From NCBI GenBank assembly GCA_021646465.1, contig SOET01000041.1, forward strand, positions 1-36,155: a stretch of 36,155 bases of DNA, given 5' to 3'. The number at the start of each line of letters is the position of its first letter. The first letter of the stretch is position 1. The stretch comes from Candidatus Kuenenia hertensis (GTDB lineage: Bacteria > Planctomycetota > Brocadiia > Brocadiales > Brocadiaceae). Both the position numbers and the translations under genes were made by a program. The notes under the pieces were generated by a model. The model saw only the letters and a list, made by a program, of their open reading frames with translations, was not told the origin of the DNA and searched no databases. Shown here piece by piece: positions 1 to 9,197 of this stretch.

Positions 1-59
1 TGTATCATTGCTACTTATTATATCTTATTCTTTCCTTAACTTAACACCTATGCCCCCTA

Positions 60-105
60 CCCCCGCCAGCGGGGGTCAAACACCTGTCCCCCTCACGGAG
101 GGGGA
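60..105. repeat. Two adjacent GC-rich hairpins (dispersed repeat)
   Basis: Two hairpins lie side by side: positions 60-75 (six-base arms CCCCCG/CGGGGG, loop CCAG) and 87-105 (eight-base arms TCCCCTC-type, three-base loop). The first 16-bp core recurs exactly at 31755-31770 and in inverse orientation at 31346-31361. The repeat supplies the last codons and the stop of the minus-strand ORF at 76-858. Confidence 0.75.
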
Positions 106-858
106 TAAAAGAGGAGGATTTCCAGGGAGTTGTATTCCGCTTAGGCTTATTTTTATCTGGTCGGGGTCGGCGCCCGGTTTTACTTGAAAGAGTTTTTCTA
201 CGTTGTTGCCGTATGCCTTGAGTTTTAATTCTATGCCCTTATAGACTTCTCCAAGATTAACCACATCATACGTTGGGATATTGGATTTCCACTTTTTCTG
301 GTCATTTCCCCTGAAATAATTTACCTTTGTTACGGATTTGGCTTCTCCCTTTATTTCCTTTACTTTTGCGCCAATGAGCGTTTCTTTTAAGGCAACTCCC
401 TGTAATTCGGAGTTTACGAGTTTTGAGTTATGAGTTTGGGAGTTGTTGAACGACTTATTATCCTTGATACATGATTCGGGATTGTCCTGTAGCTTGCATC
501 CGGCATTGTGTATCACATTGGGCGAATGCTTGAAAGACGCAATGCATTGCGTCTCTACATCTGAACTCTCAACTCTTGACTCCGCACTCTCAACTCCCAA
601 TGCTTTCGGCATTGAATACACTATCTCCCCGTCTTTTGTGATAAAGACTGTCCCACCAAAGGTGTTTGCATAATAGGCAACCTTTTTATCTGCCTGCCCT
701 TCATTGGCAATGAAAGGGATTTGGAGTTTTTTGATCTTTTGACTAACAATCTGACCAGAGGGTTTGTCTTTATTTTCCTGCGCAAATGAGGAAAACGCAA
801 AACCAAACAGCACTAAAAGCACTACCGAAAAGAGAAAAAAACGGTTCCTTTTTTTCAT
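76..858 (-). pseudogene. Truncated SBBP/DUF7948-type exported protein, invaded by repeats
   Basis: This 260-residue ORF begins with a signal peptide (MKKRNRFFLF, hydrophobic core to about residue 22, SFAQ cleavage region). Residues 40-87 and 154-240 resemble the N-terminal domain that precedes SBBP beta-propeller repeats in large surface proteins; NEGQ, VNYFRGND and VKPGADPDQIKISLSG look characteristic. Two things are odd. Residues about 88-153 are a low-complexity insert encoded by short direct repeats of the AACTC/GAGTT type and by a 20-bp perfect palindrome at 535-554. The C-terminus (about GNPPLLSPSVRGTGV) is encoded by a GC-rich hairpin repeat that supplies the stop, so the beta-propeller is missing. 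It is probably a decaying gene whose 3' part was cut off by repeat insertion. A weak ribosome site (GGGGACA) precedes the ATG at 858. Confidence 0.6.
535..554. repeat. 20-bp perfect palindrome inside a coding region
   Basis: AGACGCAATGCATTGCGTCT is its own reverse complement. A close relative with a four-base loop (AGAGACGCAT, agca, ATGCGTCTCT) lies at 31124-31147 in non-coding DNA, so this is a dispersed palindromic unit that has landed in an ORF. Confidence 0.8.
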
Positions 859-1273
859 AGGTATTGTCCCCCATTACTATGAAAAGAGTAACGATCGTAT
901 TACAAGCATCCTGCTTGTGCTGTTTAATGCTCAAGCTGGAAATTTGAGTTACTTTTAATTCCTCACTAATTGTTTTTTCCTGTTTCCATAATACTTGTTC
1001 CTGAAAGTGTGCCATGTCGCTATGCATTCACAATATTTTACAAATGATATGCCATTACATGGCACAGTGTCACACGTGTCACAGTAACACGATTTTCATG
1101 TTAGCGGATTTGAGAAATGAAAAAAGCCTGTCCGTAGTCTTTATGGCAGAATTACGAACAGACCGTAAAACGTTTAATGGTGAGTGTATAGTAGCAAGGC
1201 ACTTTTCAATGCCAACGGAAATTTTTACCACGATCGTTTTCACAAAATATTGCGCGTAACAGAAACAGCTAAA
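859..1273. other. Intergenic region, no convincing gene
   Basis: About 415 bases separate the SBBP remnant from the 3' end of the DEAD-box helicase gene. Short ORFs here have no recognisable protein. A 9-bp inverted repeat (GTGCCATGT at 1009-1017, ACATGGCAC at 1057-1065) and a GTGTCACACGTGTCAC stretch near 1067-1082 are visible, but nothing ties them to a function. Confidence 0.5.
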
Positions 1274-2491
1274 TTATGTTTCTTTTTCTTGTTCTGTTTT
1301 TTTTCTTCCCTTAGAAAAAGGACGAAGGAATGGTCTTCTTCTCTTTTGCTTTTTTCGTTGCCCGGGCTTGATGTTTTCGCTGAGAGGGTCTTTCCCCAGC
1401 CAGCAGGGAGAGATTTTTTTGGTGTGAATGAGTTTGTTGAGGAGAGAAAGATCATGTTTTGTGACAAAGGTAAAGGCTTTCCCCTTTTTCCCCATACGGC
1501 CGGTACGACCGGTTCGATGCATGTATTGTTCTCCGTCTCTCGGCATATCCCAATTAATCACATGCGATACATGAGAAAAATCAAGCCCCCTTCCCGCAAC
1601 GTCACTCGCAATAAGATAACGGATTTTTTGATTCCGGAATCTGCGTATAATTGACGAACGTTTATCCTGGGTGAGTCCGGCATGTATGTAATCTATATCG
1701 TTAAAATCTTTCCGAAGCGACCTGAACAAAGTATCAACCTTGTGCCGCGCATTGCAGAAAATGAGCACCTGGCTTACTTCCTCCCCTTCAAGGTATTTAA
1801 CGAGTTCCGCATGTTTTTGTTTCGGATGGATGTAAGTAAAATAATGCTCAATGCTTTCCGGTGCGGCTCTATTTGTAATAAGCGATATATACTGAGGGTT
1901 GCACAAACAATCGTGCGCGAGTTTTTTGATATCATCAGGCATCGTTGCGGAAAAAAGAAGCGTTTGATGTTCATGCAATATGCATGACATAATAAATTCT
2001 ATATCTTCAAGGAATCCAACTTTTAACAGTTCATCAGCCTCATCAAGGATGGCACACTTTACCTGCGCAAAAGAAAGTATCCCTTCGTACAAAAGATCAA
2101 TAAGCCGCCCCGGCGTTGCCACCAATACATGTACTCCCTGTTTAATCCTGGCTATTTGAGCCGCCTTATCAAACCCGCCATACACGGCATAAGTGATAAC
2201 ATCAGTCTTTGCGGCGATCTTCTGTATCTCCGCAACATACTGCATACACAATTCACGCGTTGGAACAAGCACCATTCCCTGAATGGCGTCAAGGGAGGGA
2301 TCAACTTTCTGGATAAGAGGGATAGCGCATGCCGCTGTCTTTCCTGATCCTGTCTCGGCAAGCGCACACAAATCATGTCCTGCAAAAATGATCGGATACG
2401 TTGCCTCTTGAATAGGCGTCATTTCATCGTAGCCCATTTTCTCAAGTGCTTTGAGGATGTTTGGCGGAAGATTGAGTTCGCTAAATTTCAT
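1274..2491 (-). CDS. DEAD-box ATP-dependent RNA helicase
   Basis: A 405-residue superfamily 2 RNA helicase of the DEAD-box family, expected to unwind RNA duplexes in ribosome assembly or mRNA turnover in the cytoplasm. The motifs appear in order: Q motif with TPIQ near residue 25, motif I AETGSGKT (45-52), Ia PTREL (77-81), Ib TPGR (126-129), II DEAD (150-153), III SAT (181-183), IV VLIFCNARHK, V VAGRGLDF and VI HRTGRTGR. Only a short, very basic tail (KKQKRRRP) follows the helicase core, and there is no DbpA-type RNA-binding domain, so the subfamily (RhlE- or CshA-like) is open. It lies 95 bp downstream of glycogen phosphorylase on the same strand. A second, distinct DEAD-box gene lies at 5872-7245. 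Confidence 0.93.
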   Translation of the reverse strand: MKFSELNLPPNILKALEKMGYDEMTPIQEATYPIIFAGHDLCALAETGSGKTAACAIPLIQKVDPSLDAIQGMVLVPTRELCMQYVAEIQKIAAKTDVITYAVYGGFDKAAQIARIKQGVHVLVATPGRLIDLLYEGILSFAQVKCAILDEADELLKVGFLEDIEFIMSCILHEHQTLLFSATMPDDIKKLAHDCLCNPQYISLITNRAAPESIEHYFTYIHPKQKHAELVKYLEGEEVSQVLIFCNARHKVDTLFRSLRKDFNDIDYIHAGLTQDKRSSIIRRFRNQKIRYLIASDVAGRGLDFSHVSHVINWDMPRDGEQYMHRTGRTGRMGKKGKAFTFVTKHDLSLLNKLIHTKKISPCWLGKDPLSENIKPGQRKKQKRRRPFLRPFSKGRKKTEQEKET

Positions 2492-2586
2492 GAATGCTTA
2501 CCAGACCCTTAAAGCAATGGCCAGAGAAAATACTGTAACAAGGTGTTCGGTGTTTTATAAGGTTTTTTGTACATAATAATTTTTAA

Positions 2587-5175
2587 TTATACAGGCACCG
2601 GTGACATTTTCCAAATATCATTATTATATTCACTGATAGTCCTGTCAGTGGAAAATTTACCACTGCTGGCGGTATTAAGAATACTCATTTTTGTCCATTT
2701 TTCCTGATCGTGATATGCCTCTGCAACCCTTTTTTGAGCGTTAACGTAACTTCTAAAATCAGCAATCGTCATCCACGGATCACCCGGACTGGTAAGTGAG
2801 CGGATGATGGCGTCAAATATTTTATACTCGAACTGATTAAAATGTCCGCTGGTAAGCAGTTGCATAACGTGCAACAAGTCCTCGTCTGCTCTGATAATCG
2901 CATTTGGATCATAGTTTTTCCGCAATTCGGCAACTTCTTCAGCAGTCATGCCGAACAGAAAGAAGTTTTCATCTCCCACAGCCTCCCGAATCTCAATGTT
3001 GGCGCCATCAAGTGTACCAATGGTTAACGCGCCGTTCATCATAAATTTCATATTTCCCGTACCCGAAGCCTCTTTTCCCGCTGTAGAAATCTGTTCGGAA
3101 AGATCAGTGCCGGACGCAATAATTTCCATAGCTGTTACACGATAATTTGGCAAAAAAACTACTTTTAAAAACTCATTTATTTTTGGATCATCGTTAATCA
3201 CATCTGCAACATTGTTTATTAACTTGATAATGGTTTTTGCCATAGCATACCCCGGAGCTGCCTTACCGCCAAAAAGAACAAATCGAGGGGTCCAGTTTGC
3301 AACATCACCACGCTTAACACGATCATATAAATGTATAACATGCAGAATATTAAGCAATTGACGCTTATACTCATGAATACGCTTTACCTGCACGTCAAAC
3401 ATAACAGATGAATCAATATCGATATCGCAATCAGCTTTAACAAACGCCGCTAATCGCTTTTTATTTTGTTGTTTTATCTCTCTCCATCGCAAACAAAATT
3501 CTTTATCATCAGCGAATTCTTTCAAGAGATGCAGTTGAGATAAATCAGTTATCCATCCGTTCCCGATTTTTTCAGTAATAAGCCTGCCCAATCCGGGGTT
3601 TGCCGATGCAAGCCACCTTCGCGGGGTAACGCCATTGGTCTTATTGTTAAACTTTTCCGGCCACATTTCATAAAAATCACGAAATAATCCCTCAGTTAAT
3701 AATCTCGTATGCAACGCTGCAACTCCGTTTACTGAAAAACTACAGACAATTGCGAGGTGCGCCATACGGACATACGAATCATGACCATCTTCGATTATCG
3801 ACATGCGCCTTTGTCGTTCAATATCTCCCGGCCAACGCCGCGCTACCTCGGAAACAAAATGCGCGTTTATTTCATAAATAATCTCGAGCAATCGGGGCAG
3901 CAATTCCTGAAACATGCGCACCGGCCATTTTTCCAATGCTTCTGGCAATAAGGTATGGTTCGTATAGGACATAACATGCCGGGTTATATTCCATGCCGCA
4001 TCCCATTCTAATCGGTATTCATCCATGAGCAACCGCATCAATTCCGCCGTTGCTATAGTCGGATGAGTATCATTCATTTGAAAACAGTTTTTCTCCGCAA
4101 ATTTACTGAAATCATTACCATGTATTTGCACCCAATGGCATATTACATCCTGCAGACTGGCTGAAGCAAGAAAATATTGCTGTTTTAAACGCAACACCTT
4201 GCCATTTTCACTTGCATCATTCGGATATAAAACCATGGTAATACATTCCGCAGCATTTTTTGAAGCAATAGATTCAGGATAGCTGCCAGCATGAAACTCG
4301 CCAAGATCGAATTCATCTGTGGCGGCAGAAGACCATAACCGCAAGGTATTAACGGTTCCATTGCCGTATCCGGGAATGGCAATGTCATAAGGCACCGCTA
4401 ACACATCATGAGTGTCTACCCAGCGTGCAAGCATCCGTCCATCATCGCTGCGATAAAATTCAGTACGTCCGCCAAAATGAACGCGACACGTATATTCCGG
4501 GCGTTCCAGCTCCCAGGGATTCCCATCACGCAACCAATGGTCGGGTTCTTCCACTTGTTCACCATTTTCAATATATTGCCGGAACATTCCATATTCGTAC
4601 CGGATCCCGTATCCCATGACCGGCAACTGCAACGTGGCACAACTATCAAGAAAACACGCCGCAAGCCTTCCCAATCCTCCATTGCCTAAACCGGCGTCGT
4701 GTTCTGCTTCACTCACTTCTTCCAGTATAAGGCCCAGTTCCTGCATGCCTTTAAATACCTCATCAGTAATACCGAGATTGAATATTGCATTGCTTAACAT
4801 CCTACCCATAAGAAATTCCAGGGACAAATAATACGTACGTTTGCACTTGCTTTCATGGTAAGCATAACGAGTTTTTTTACTCCGTTCTAATAACCGGTCG
4901 CGAAGCGTTAAAACCAGTGCACTATATGAATAGTGTAAAGAACGGCAATACTTGTCACGTCCCAGGGTATAACTGAAATACCGTCGATAATCCTCTTTTA
5001 TATTATTTGCATTCATGCCCAACGGTGGGAGTTCCGTGAGTGTGGAAACCGGGTTACTCTGTTTTAACTTTGTATCCCAAAGGATTGTTTTTTTAATTTT
5101 TTCCATTGCTAACCAAGATGAAGTTGTTTTAAAAAAAACTAAACTGTTACCATGTTCAAAACTGTTTAAAAACAT
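2587..5175 (-). CDS. glgP: Glycogen/alpha-glucan phosphorylase
   Basis: Pyridoxal-phosphate enzyme that phosphorolyses alpha-1,4-glucan to glucose 1-phosphate. The 862-residue product is close to the usual 800-850. Family signatures visible include LEFLMGRML, GNGGLGRLAACFLDS, GYGIRYEYGMF, the NDTHP segment, VKRIHEYKRQ and the cofactor segment EASGTGNMKFMMNGAL; the Schiff-base lysine is K710 counted from the first ATG. The N-terminus is uncertain: ATGs at 5175, 5106 and 5016 are all possible, none has a clear Shine-Dalgarno sequence, and family similarity starts around NNIKEDYRRYF, just after the 5016 Met. No other glycogen gene is in the window. The UreI-type channel gene ends 44 bp upstream on the same strand, so co-transcription is possible. 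Confidence 0.96.
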   Translation of the reverse strand: MFLNSFEHGNSLVFFKTTSSWLAMEKIKKTILWDTKLKQSNPVSTLTELPPLGMNANNIKEDYRRYFSYTLGRDKYCRSLHYSYSALVLTLRDRLLERSKKTRYAYHESKCKRTYYLSLEFLMGRMLSNAIFNLGITDEVFKGMQELGLILEEVSEAEHDAGLGNGGLGRLAACFLDSCATLQLPVMGYGIRYEYGMFRQYIENGEQVEEPDHWLRDGNPWELERPEYTCRVHFGGRTEFYRSDDGRMLARWVDTHDVLAVPYDIAIPGYGNGTVNTLRLWSSAATDEFDLGEFHAGSYPESIASKNAAECITMVLYPNDASENGKVLRLKQQYFLASASLQDVICHWVQIHGNDFSKFAEKNCFQMNDTHPTIATAELMRLLMDEYRLEWDAAWNITRHVMSYTNHTLLPEALEKWPVRMFQELLPRLLEIIYEINAHFVSEVARRWPGDIERQRRMSIIEDGHDSYVRMAHLAIVCSFSVNGVAALHTRLLTEGLFRDFYEMWPEKFNNKTNGVTPRRWLASANPGLGRLITEKIGNGWITDLSQLHLLKEFADDKEFCLRWREIKQQNKKRLAAFVKADCDIDIDSSVMFDVQVKRIHEYKRQLLNILHVIHLYDRVKRGDVANWTPRFVLFGGKAAPGYAMAKTIIKLINNVADVINDDPKINEFLKVVFLPNYRVTAMEIIASGTDLSEQISTAGKEASGTGNMKFMMNGALTIGTLDGANIEIREAVGDENFFLFGMTAEEVAELRKNYDPNAIIRADEDLLHVMQLLTSGHFNQFEYKIFDAIIRSLTSPGDPWMTIADFRSYVNAQKRVAEAYHDQEKWTKMSILNTASSGKFSTDRTISEYNNDIWKMSPVPV

Positions 5176-5219
5176 TTTGCATACGTTAAATAAATAATAA
5201 AGTATGCGCTGATTTTAAT

Positions 5220-5729
5220 CTAATACTGCCGCCATGGCCAGGTTCCAACGAGGATAGTATATCCTGCAATACCAGTCAATACGGCATTAACAATTGTCCA
5301 GTAACCGGTAATTTTCTCAATAGCCTTCCCTAGCCCAAGCAGAAGAAAAAACATAAACCACAAACTTGCCCACATTAACCATAATACAACTAACCCTATA
5401 TCGGGCATAGTGGTAAACGCCGTTGGAACAGCAACGACAGATACCAAAAGACAATACCACCCCAGTCCCTTACCCTCATAATTCCATAAAGAGTTGATGC
5501 CAACCCATAGATAAGTAAATCCAAACAACAATGATTGCATGGCATAAAAATAGGAGGTTATTTCATTTCCATGGAATAAAACAGTCCTCATGGCTCCGGC
5601 AACAATGAGAAAACCGGCAAATAAGTTCATGGGAAATACATGTTTTGCGTTTAATTTTCCCAGAACCATTAAACCATTCATAAACAAGACAAATCCGACA
5701 TACACCAACGCAACACCTAACATTCCCAT
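5220..5729 (-). CDS. AmiS/UreI family urea or amide channel
   Basis: A 169-residue, strongly hydrophobic protein with about six membrane segments, the length and layout of the AmiS/UreI family: proton-gated urea channels such as Helicobacter UreI and short-chain amide transporters such as AmiS. Family-like segments are LVYVGFVLFMNG at the N-terminus, LLFGFTYLWVGIN in the middle, and GLGWYCLLV and LWLMWASLWF near the end. The ATG at 5729 is preceded by AGAGGTGT at good spacing. No urease, amidase or nitrile-degrading gene is nearby, so the substrate cannot be told from context. Inner-membrane uptake of urea, an amide or another small neutral solute is the best guess. Confidence 0.85.
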   Translation of the reverse strand: MGMLGVALVYVGFVLFMNGLMVLGKLNAKHVFPMNLFAGFLIVAGAMRTVLFHGNEITSYFYAMQSLLFGFTYLWVGINSLWNYEGKGLGWYCLLVSVVAVPTAFTTMPDIGLVVLWLMWASLWFMFFLLLGLGKAIEKITGYWTIVNAVLTGIAGYTILVGTWPWRQY

Positions 5730-5871
5730 AACCGCTACACCTCTTTTTCGATGATTTCCTTAAACGATTATTATGTTCAGAAAAATAACAGATTTCCCAC
5801 CGATAATCGATAGAAAATTAGTAGTCTGCATGGACAGATATGCTAAAATACACACGCATGGAATAGCAACT

Positions 5872-7245
5872 CTAAAGGGTTGTTCCGCTCCTGTTTGACA
5901 TACGTGTATGTAATTGAGACGATATCCTTTTATTTGCAGAAAAGGGAGCGGCCGTTTGGGCCTCCACTCTGAAATATTTCTTTTTCCTTGAGGTACTGTG
6001 CGTTTCCTTTTTCAAATCAGTCCTTTTCTTCGTAACCCTTTGCTGGTTCCTTTCATTTTTGCTGCGTATTATTTTTTGCTGTGTTGGCACAATATGTATT
6101 CCTTTATTTTTTAACGCCGGCCTGGAATAGTCGAAATTTTCCAAAGTATGCCGTTCGATGCGTGAACCAAGGATATGTTCTATGTTGCGCACCATTGCTT
6201 TATCATCTTCTGTTACCAGGGTAAAAGCATCTCCGTTACGCGCGGCACGGCCGGTTCTGCCAATGCGATGAACATATGCTTCCGGAGTATCAGGAATATC
6301 ATAATTAATAACGTGTGAAATCTGAGAGACATCTATTCCACGCGCGGCAATATCGGTTGCCACAAGTACCTGATAGACGCCTTTTCTAAAACCTCCCAAA
6401 GCCGCCTGCCGTTGTTGTTGTGACATATTCCCCTGAAGTGATGCGGCCCGGTATCCAGCCCTTACTAACCGTTGCCCCAAACTCTTTGCCCGGTACTTTG
6501 TGCGTGCAAAAATCAACACAGACTGAGTGTCAGTCTGATGCAATATTTCAAGGAGAAGAGGTATTTTAAGGTGCTGTTTCACCGGATATATGGCATGTTT
6601 TACCGTAGAAGCCGGAGAGGGTTTCCCAAATTGAACAATTGCAGGTTTTTTTAGCGCCTCATGCGCAAGAGATTTGATCTCATCCGGCATGGTAGCAGAA
6701 AAGAGTAATGTTTGCCGTTCATGCGGCAGACATTTCATTAATTTTTTGACATCCGGAAGAAACCCCATATCGAACATATGGTCTGCCTCATCGAGTACCA
6801 GCACCTCTATCCCGGACAGATCGATGGTTCTCTGTTTGACATGATCCAGAAGTCTTCCGGGGCACGCAACAACAATATCTATTCCGCTTTTGATTTTTTT
6901 AATCTGCTGAGTAATACTGACGCCTCCGTAAACAGTAGCGCTTCTTAATGTTGTTTTTGATCCGAGAATACTGAAATCCTGATGAACCTGCTCTGCCAGT
7001 TCCCGGGTTGGAACTACAACAAGCGCACGTATTTTACCGCGTTCACCTTCCGACAATCTTTGTAATATTGGCAATACAAATGCAGCTGTCTTGCCCGTGC
7101 CTGTCTGCGCCAAACCCATCACGTCGCTTCCCTTCAAAATCAGCGGAATTGCCTGTATCTGTATCGGCGTGGGGGTAACATACCCTGCCGTGGTAATACC
7201 TGCTGCAACGTTAAAATTAAAATTAAACGATTTAAAATCTTTCAT
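5872..7245 (-). CDS. rhlE: DEAD-box RNA helicase, RhlE-like
   Basis: A 457-residue DEAD-box helicase. Motifs: FxxFxF aromatic N-terminus, TPIQIQ Q motif, AQTGTGKT (46-53), PTRELAEQ, ACPGRLLD, DEAD (152-155), SATMPDE, VLIFARTK, TDIAARGIDV and HRIGRTGR. After the core comes a basic, poorly structured tail (KKRTDLKKE and RKKKYF), typical of RhlE-type proteins that act on ribosome assembly or the degradosome. The start is supported by AAGGAG five bases before the ATG. The C-terminus is rich in Arg, Lys, Ser and Thr. It differs clearly from the helicase at 1274-2491, so the two are paralogues rather than a recent duplication. Confidence 0.94.
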   Translation of the reverse strand: MKDFKSFNFNFNVAAGITTAGYVTPTPIQIQAIPLILKGSDVMGLAQTGTGKTAAFVLPILQRLSEGERGKIRALVVVPTRELAEQVHQDFSILGSKTTLRSATVYGGVSITQQIKKIKSGIDIVVACPGRLLDHVKQRTIDLSGIEVLVLDEADHMFDMGFLPDVKKLMKCLPHERQTLLFSATMPDEIKSLAHEALKKPAIVQFGKPSPASTVKHAIYPVKQHLKIPLLLEILHQTDTQSVLIFARTKYRAKSLGQRLVRAGYRAASLQGNMSQQQRQAALGGFRKGVYQVLVATDIAARGIDVSQISHVINYDIPDTPEAYVHRIGRTGRAARNGDAFTLVTEDDKAMVRNIEHILGSRIERHTLENFDYSRPALKNKGIHIVPTQQKIIRSKNERNQQRVTKKRTDLKKETHSTSRKKKYFRVEAQTAAPFSANKRISSQLHTRMSNRSGTTL

Positions 7246-7372
7246 ATACTCCTTCTTTCATAAAATATTAAAGGGAACAGTGTGTTTTTTGTTAATCCTT
7301 TCCTTTCAATGTAAAATAATCTATAATAAATTCGTAATTAGTTTAAATATATTATGTTTTAAAAAAAAACCC

Positions 7373-7687
7373 ATGTCTGATTGGATTCATATCGAAAAAG
7401 ACCCGAAACATTTTGCCAGGGAAAAACTGAAGGCCCAGGAAATGAGAAAAACCCAGTGGTGGTTTAATAAAATTTCCCGGGGAATATGCTTTTATTGCCA
7501 CGCAACGTTCTCCCCTGAAGAACTCACCATGGATCATGTGATACCCCTTTCGAGGGGAGGAAGAAGCACGAAAGGAAACATCGTTCCTTGTTGTAAGGAG
7601 TGTAATAACAGGAAAAAGTATTTAACTCCGGCGGAAATTGTATTAAACAAATTAAAGCAAGAACAGTCAACACAAGATAGAGACTGA
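7373..7687 (+). CDS. HNH endonuclease domain protein
   Basis: A 104-residue protein from the ATG at 7373; the longer upstream reading frame is antisense to the rhlE start and is not used. The C-terminal half is an HNH nuclease fold: zinc-binding CFYCH, then MDHVIPLSRGG with the DH pair, GNIVPCCKECNNRK with the second CxxC and the Asn, then KKYLTPAE. The N-terminal 40 residues (FAREKLKAQEMRKTQWW) are helical and basic. Small stand-alone HNH proteins of this type are common and often of unknown role (DNA repair, restriction or mobile DNA). A TATAAT at 7322-7327 may be its -10 box. It is transcribed divergently from rhlE. Confidence 0.88.
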   Translation: MSDWIHIEKDPKHFAREKLKAQEMRKTQWWFNKISRGICFYCHATFSPEELTMDHVIPLSRGGRSTKGNIVPCCKECNNRKKYLTPAEIVLNKLKQEQSTQDRD

Positions 7688-7779
7688 TCTTTATTGAAAT
7701 ACGATCTCCCGGAAATGGTGAATATATATGCCCGCCCGTTTAAAAATGGAGATAGACAACCGACACATCCTTCCTTGAT

Positions 7780-8160
7780 TTACGATTTCTGCTTTATTTC
7801 AATCAGGTTACCGGAAAAATCTTTAAGAAAATATACGGTTTTTTCTTTATGTTTTCCGATGATTACATCCACATTAAACCGCTTTGCCTTCTCTTCAATT
7901 TCCGGAAAACTATCGATCATCATACCGAAATGAATGAAATTTGGGTTAGCGTGTTGAAAATCTGACAGAAATACTTCAAGTTTTATCCCGGGTTTTTCAA
8001 AAACCAACACCTTGATCTCCTCAGAAAGAGAGAACAACTGCTCTGAAAGTTCCGGGGCTAAAAGTATCTCTCTTGTATTCTCAAGACCCAGGAAGTCCCG
8101 GTAAAATTTTAGCGCCTGACTTTCGTTATTATTTATAATACCAACGTGATTTAATTCCAT
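7780..8160 (-). CDS. Glyoxalase/bleomycin resistance (VOC) family protein
   Basis: A 126-residue single-module vicinal-oxygen-chelate protein. It starts MELNHVGI, with the first metal-ligand-type His, followed by the FYRDFLGLE helix-turn; the second half has FIHFGMMID and ends YFLKDFSGNLIEI, with the terminal Glu ligand. This is the usual beta-alpha-beta-beta-beta pattern repeated twice. VOC proteins include glyoxalase I, dioxygenases, epimerases and resistance proteins; nothing here identifies the substrate. It is convergent with the HNH gene. Confidence 0.85.
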   Translation of the reverse strand: MELNHVGIINNNESQALKFYRDFLGLENTREILLAPELSEQLFSLSEEIKVLVFEKPGIKLEVFLSDFQHANPNFIHFGMMIDSFPEIEEKAKRFNVDVIIGKHKEKTVYFLKDFSGNLIEIKQKS

Positions 8161-8229
8161 GACCTATTTTAGCGGGTAATTCTTCAATATGCAAGTCTTA
8201 CCATAATTAGTCAGAAAAGATTCAAAGAA

Positions 8230-8265
8230 ATAGTTTATCTGATTAATATAGTTTATCTGATTAAT
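8230..8265. repeat. 18-bp perfect tandem duplication
   Basis: The unit ATAGTTTATCTGATTAAT occurs twice head to tail (8230-8247 and 8248-8265). It lies in the 298-base gene-free stretch between the VOC gene and the exported NTF2-like gene. Confidence 0.85.
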
Positions 8266-8280
8266 AGCGATATATACATT

Positions 8281-8390
8281 CCCGCCTGTCGGCAGACAGG
8301 TCATGGCTAAATTGCCACGTATGAAACGTGAGGTACAAATCACAGACCTGAACCTGACGGGGAGGTTACTGGTTATCTGTTTTTTCATCC
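8281..8390. repeat. Probable dispersed repeat with hairpin
   Basis: The hairpin CCTGTC-GGCA-GACAGG (8285-8300) starts a GC-richer block that reads on the minus strand as a pseudo-peptide containing RFIRGNLAMTCLPTGG. Such LPTG-type translations are typical of multicopy intergenic repeats in some uncultured bacteria, so I treat the 74-codon ORF here as repeat DNA rather than a gene. No second copy is in the window, so this rests on general knowledge. Confidence 0.4.
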
Positions 8391-8458
8391 ATCTTCTGAA
8401 AACAGGAGATACAACTCTACCAACGGCATAACAGTTAACAGTAAAATAAGACGAAAAA

Positions 8459-9055
8459 TCATAGTATCTGTTTTTCCTGTTTCTTTACAAAATCATCGAT
8501 TTTTTTATTTATTATTTCAGCCTCATCCTTACCGAGGATCTTTTCTGCAAAGTCAGTGGCAATCTCTGCTGCCTGACCAGCAGAAACACCCTTCACCTCT
8601 GAAATTTTCCAGGTATCATCTTCCACCACCAGTTTGCACTCACCCAATCTTTCCTTCACAGGCAATCCGCCCTGTTCGAAAAGAAACTGTATCTCATCAG
8701 GATCATGGATTACCTGTAATGTTTCTTTCATATCCGGGACTATAGAGTGAAGCTTTACTATCGCTGTGTTATCGTTTACTGATGCACTTACTACCTCCTG
8801 TACAGTTGCACCATGAGCAAGGTCAATAACCCTGGTTAGCTTTGGTGGAGCTATCTCTTTTACATACTTTATAATTTCAAGCCAGTCAATAATGGTGGTA
8901 TCCGTTTTAGAAATGTAGGAATACGCCCTGTCATAATCATTATTTCTTACAGCGCTAAGATATTTTTCAACTACCATCCGGGGCGAGTCCTGTGCATAGC
9001 CATGTCCGGCAAAGGCAATTATTGCAACAAAAAGAATTAAAATCATTCTCTTCAT
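8459..9055 (-). CDS. Exported NTF2-like (DUF4878-type) protein
   Basis: From the ATG at 9055, preceded by GTGAGGGT, the product is 198 residues; upstream in-frame codons lack this support. It begins with a signal peptide (MKRMILILFVAIIAFAGHGYAQ). The mature part starts with PRMVVEKYLSAVRNNDYDRAYSY, the pattern of the NTF2-like/DUF4878 fold in which a helical segment precedes a curved sheet, and continues with strands such as NTAIVKLHSIV and DTWKISEVKGV. The last 40 residues form a charged helix. Function is unknown; members of this fold are usually periplasmic or outer-membrane-associated ligand-binding proteins. It is located 142 bp downstream of the topoisomerase operon. Confidence 0.75.
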   Translation of the reverse strand: MKRMILILFVAIIAFAGHGYAQDSPRMVVEKYLSAVRNNDYDRAYSYISKTDTTIIDWLEIIKYVKEIAPPKLTRVIDLAHGATVQEVVSASVNDNTAIVKLHSIVPDMKETLQVIHDPDEIQFLFEQGGLPVKERLGECKLVVEDDTWKISEVKGVSAGQAAEIATDFAEKILGKDEAEIINKKIDDFVKKQEKQIL

Positions 9056-9197
9056 ATTTTTACCCTCACAAAAGAAAATACGAATTAAAACACTTAAAAT
9101 TATGATAGAACAATTACACGCCGGCAGCAAGCAGAACTTAAAAGAATTCATCAACAACGAATACTTCGGCTTTGAGATTCGCATGAAGACTTATCAC

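Noticed and set aside
443-673. Plus-strand ORF of 76 codons antisense to the SBBP remnant
   Set aside because: It is the shadow of repeat-rich DNA, with no ribosome site and no recognisable protein.
1009-1065. 9-bp inverted repeat GTGCCATGT / ACATGGCAC
   Set aside because: The arms are 39 bases apart, with no promoter, gene start or poly-T tract to give it a role.
8164-8388. Minus-strand 74-codon ORF (RFIRGNLAMTCLPTGG)
   Set aside because: Its sequence is that of a translated hairpin repeat and of the 18-bp tandem duplication, not of a protein family.
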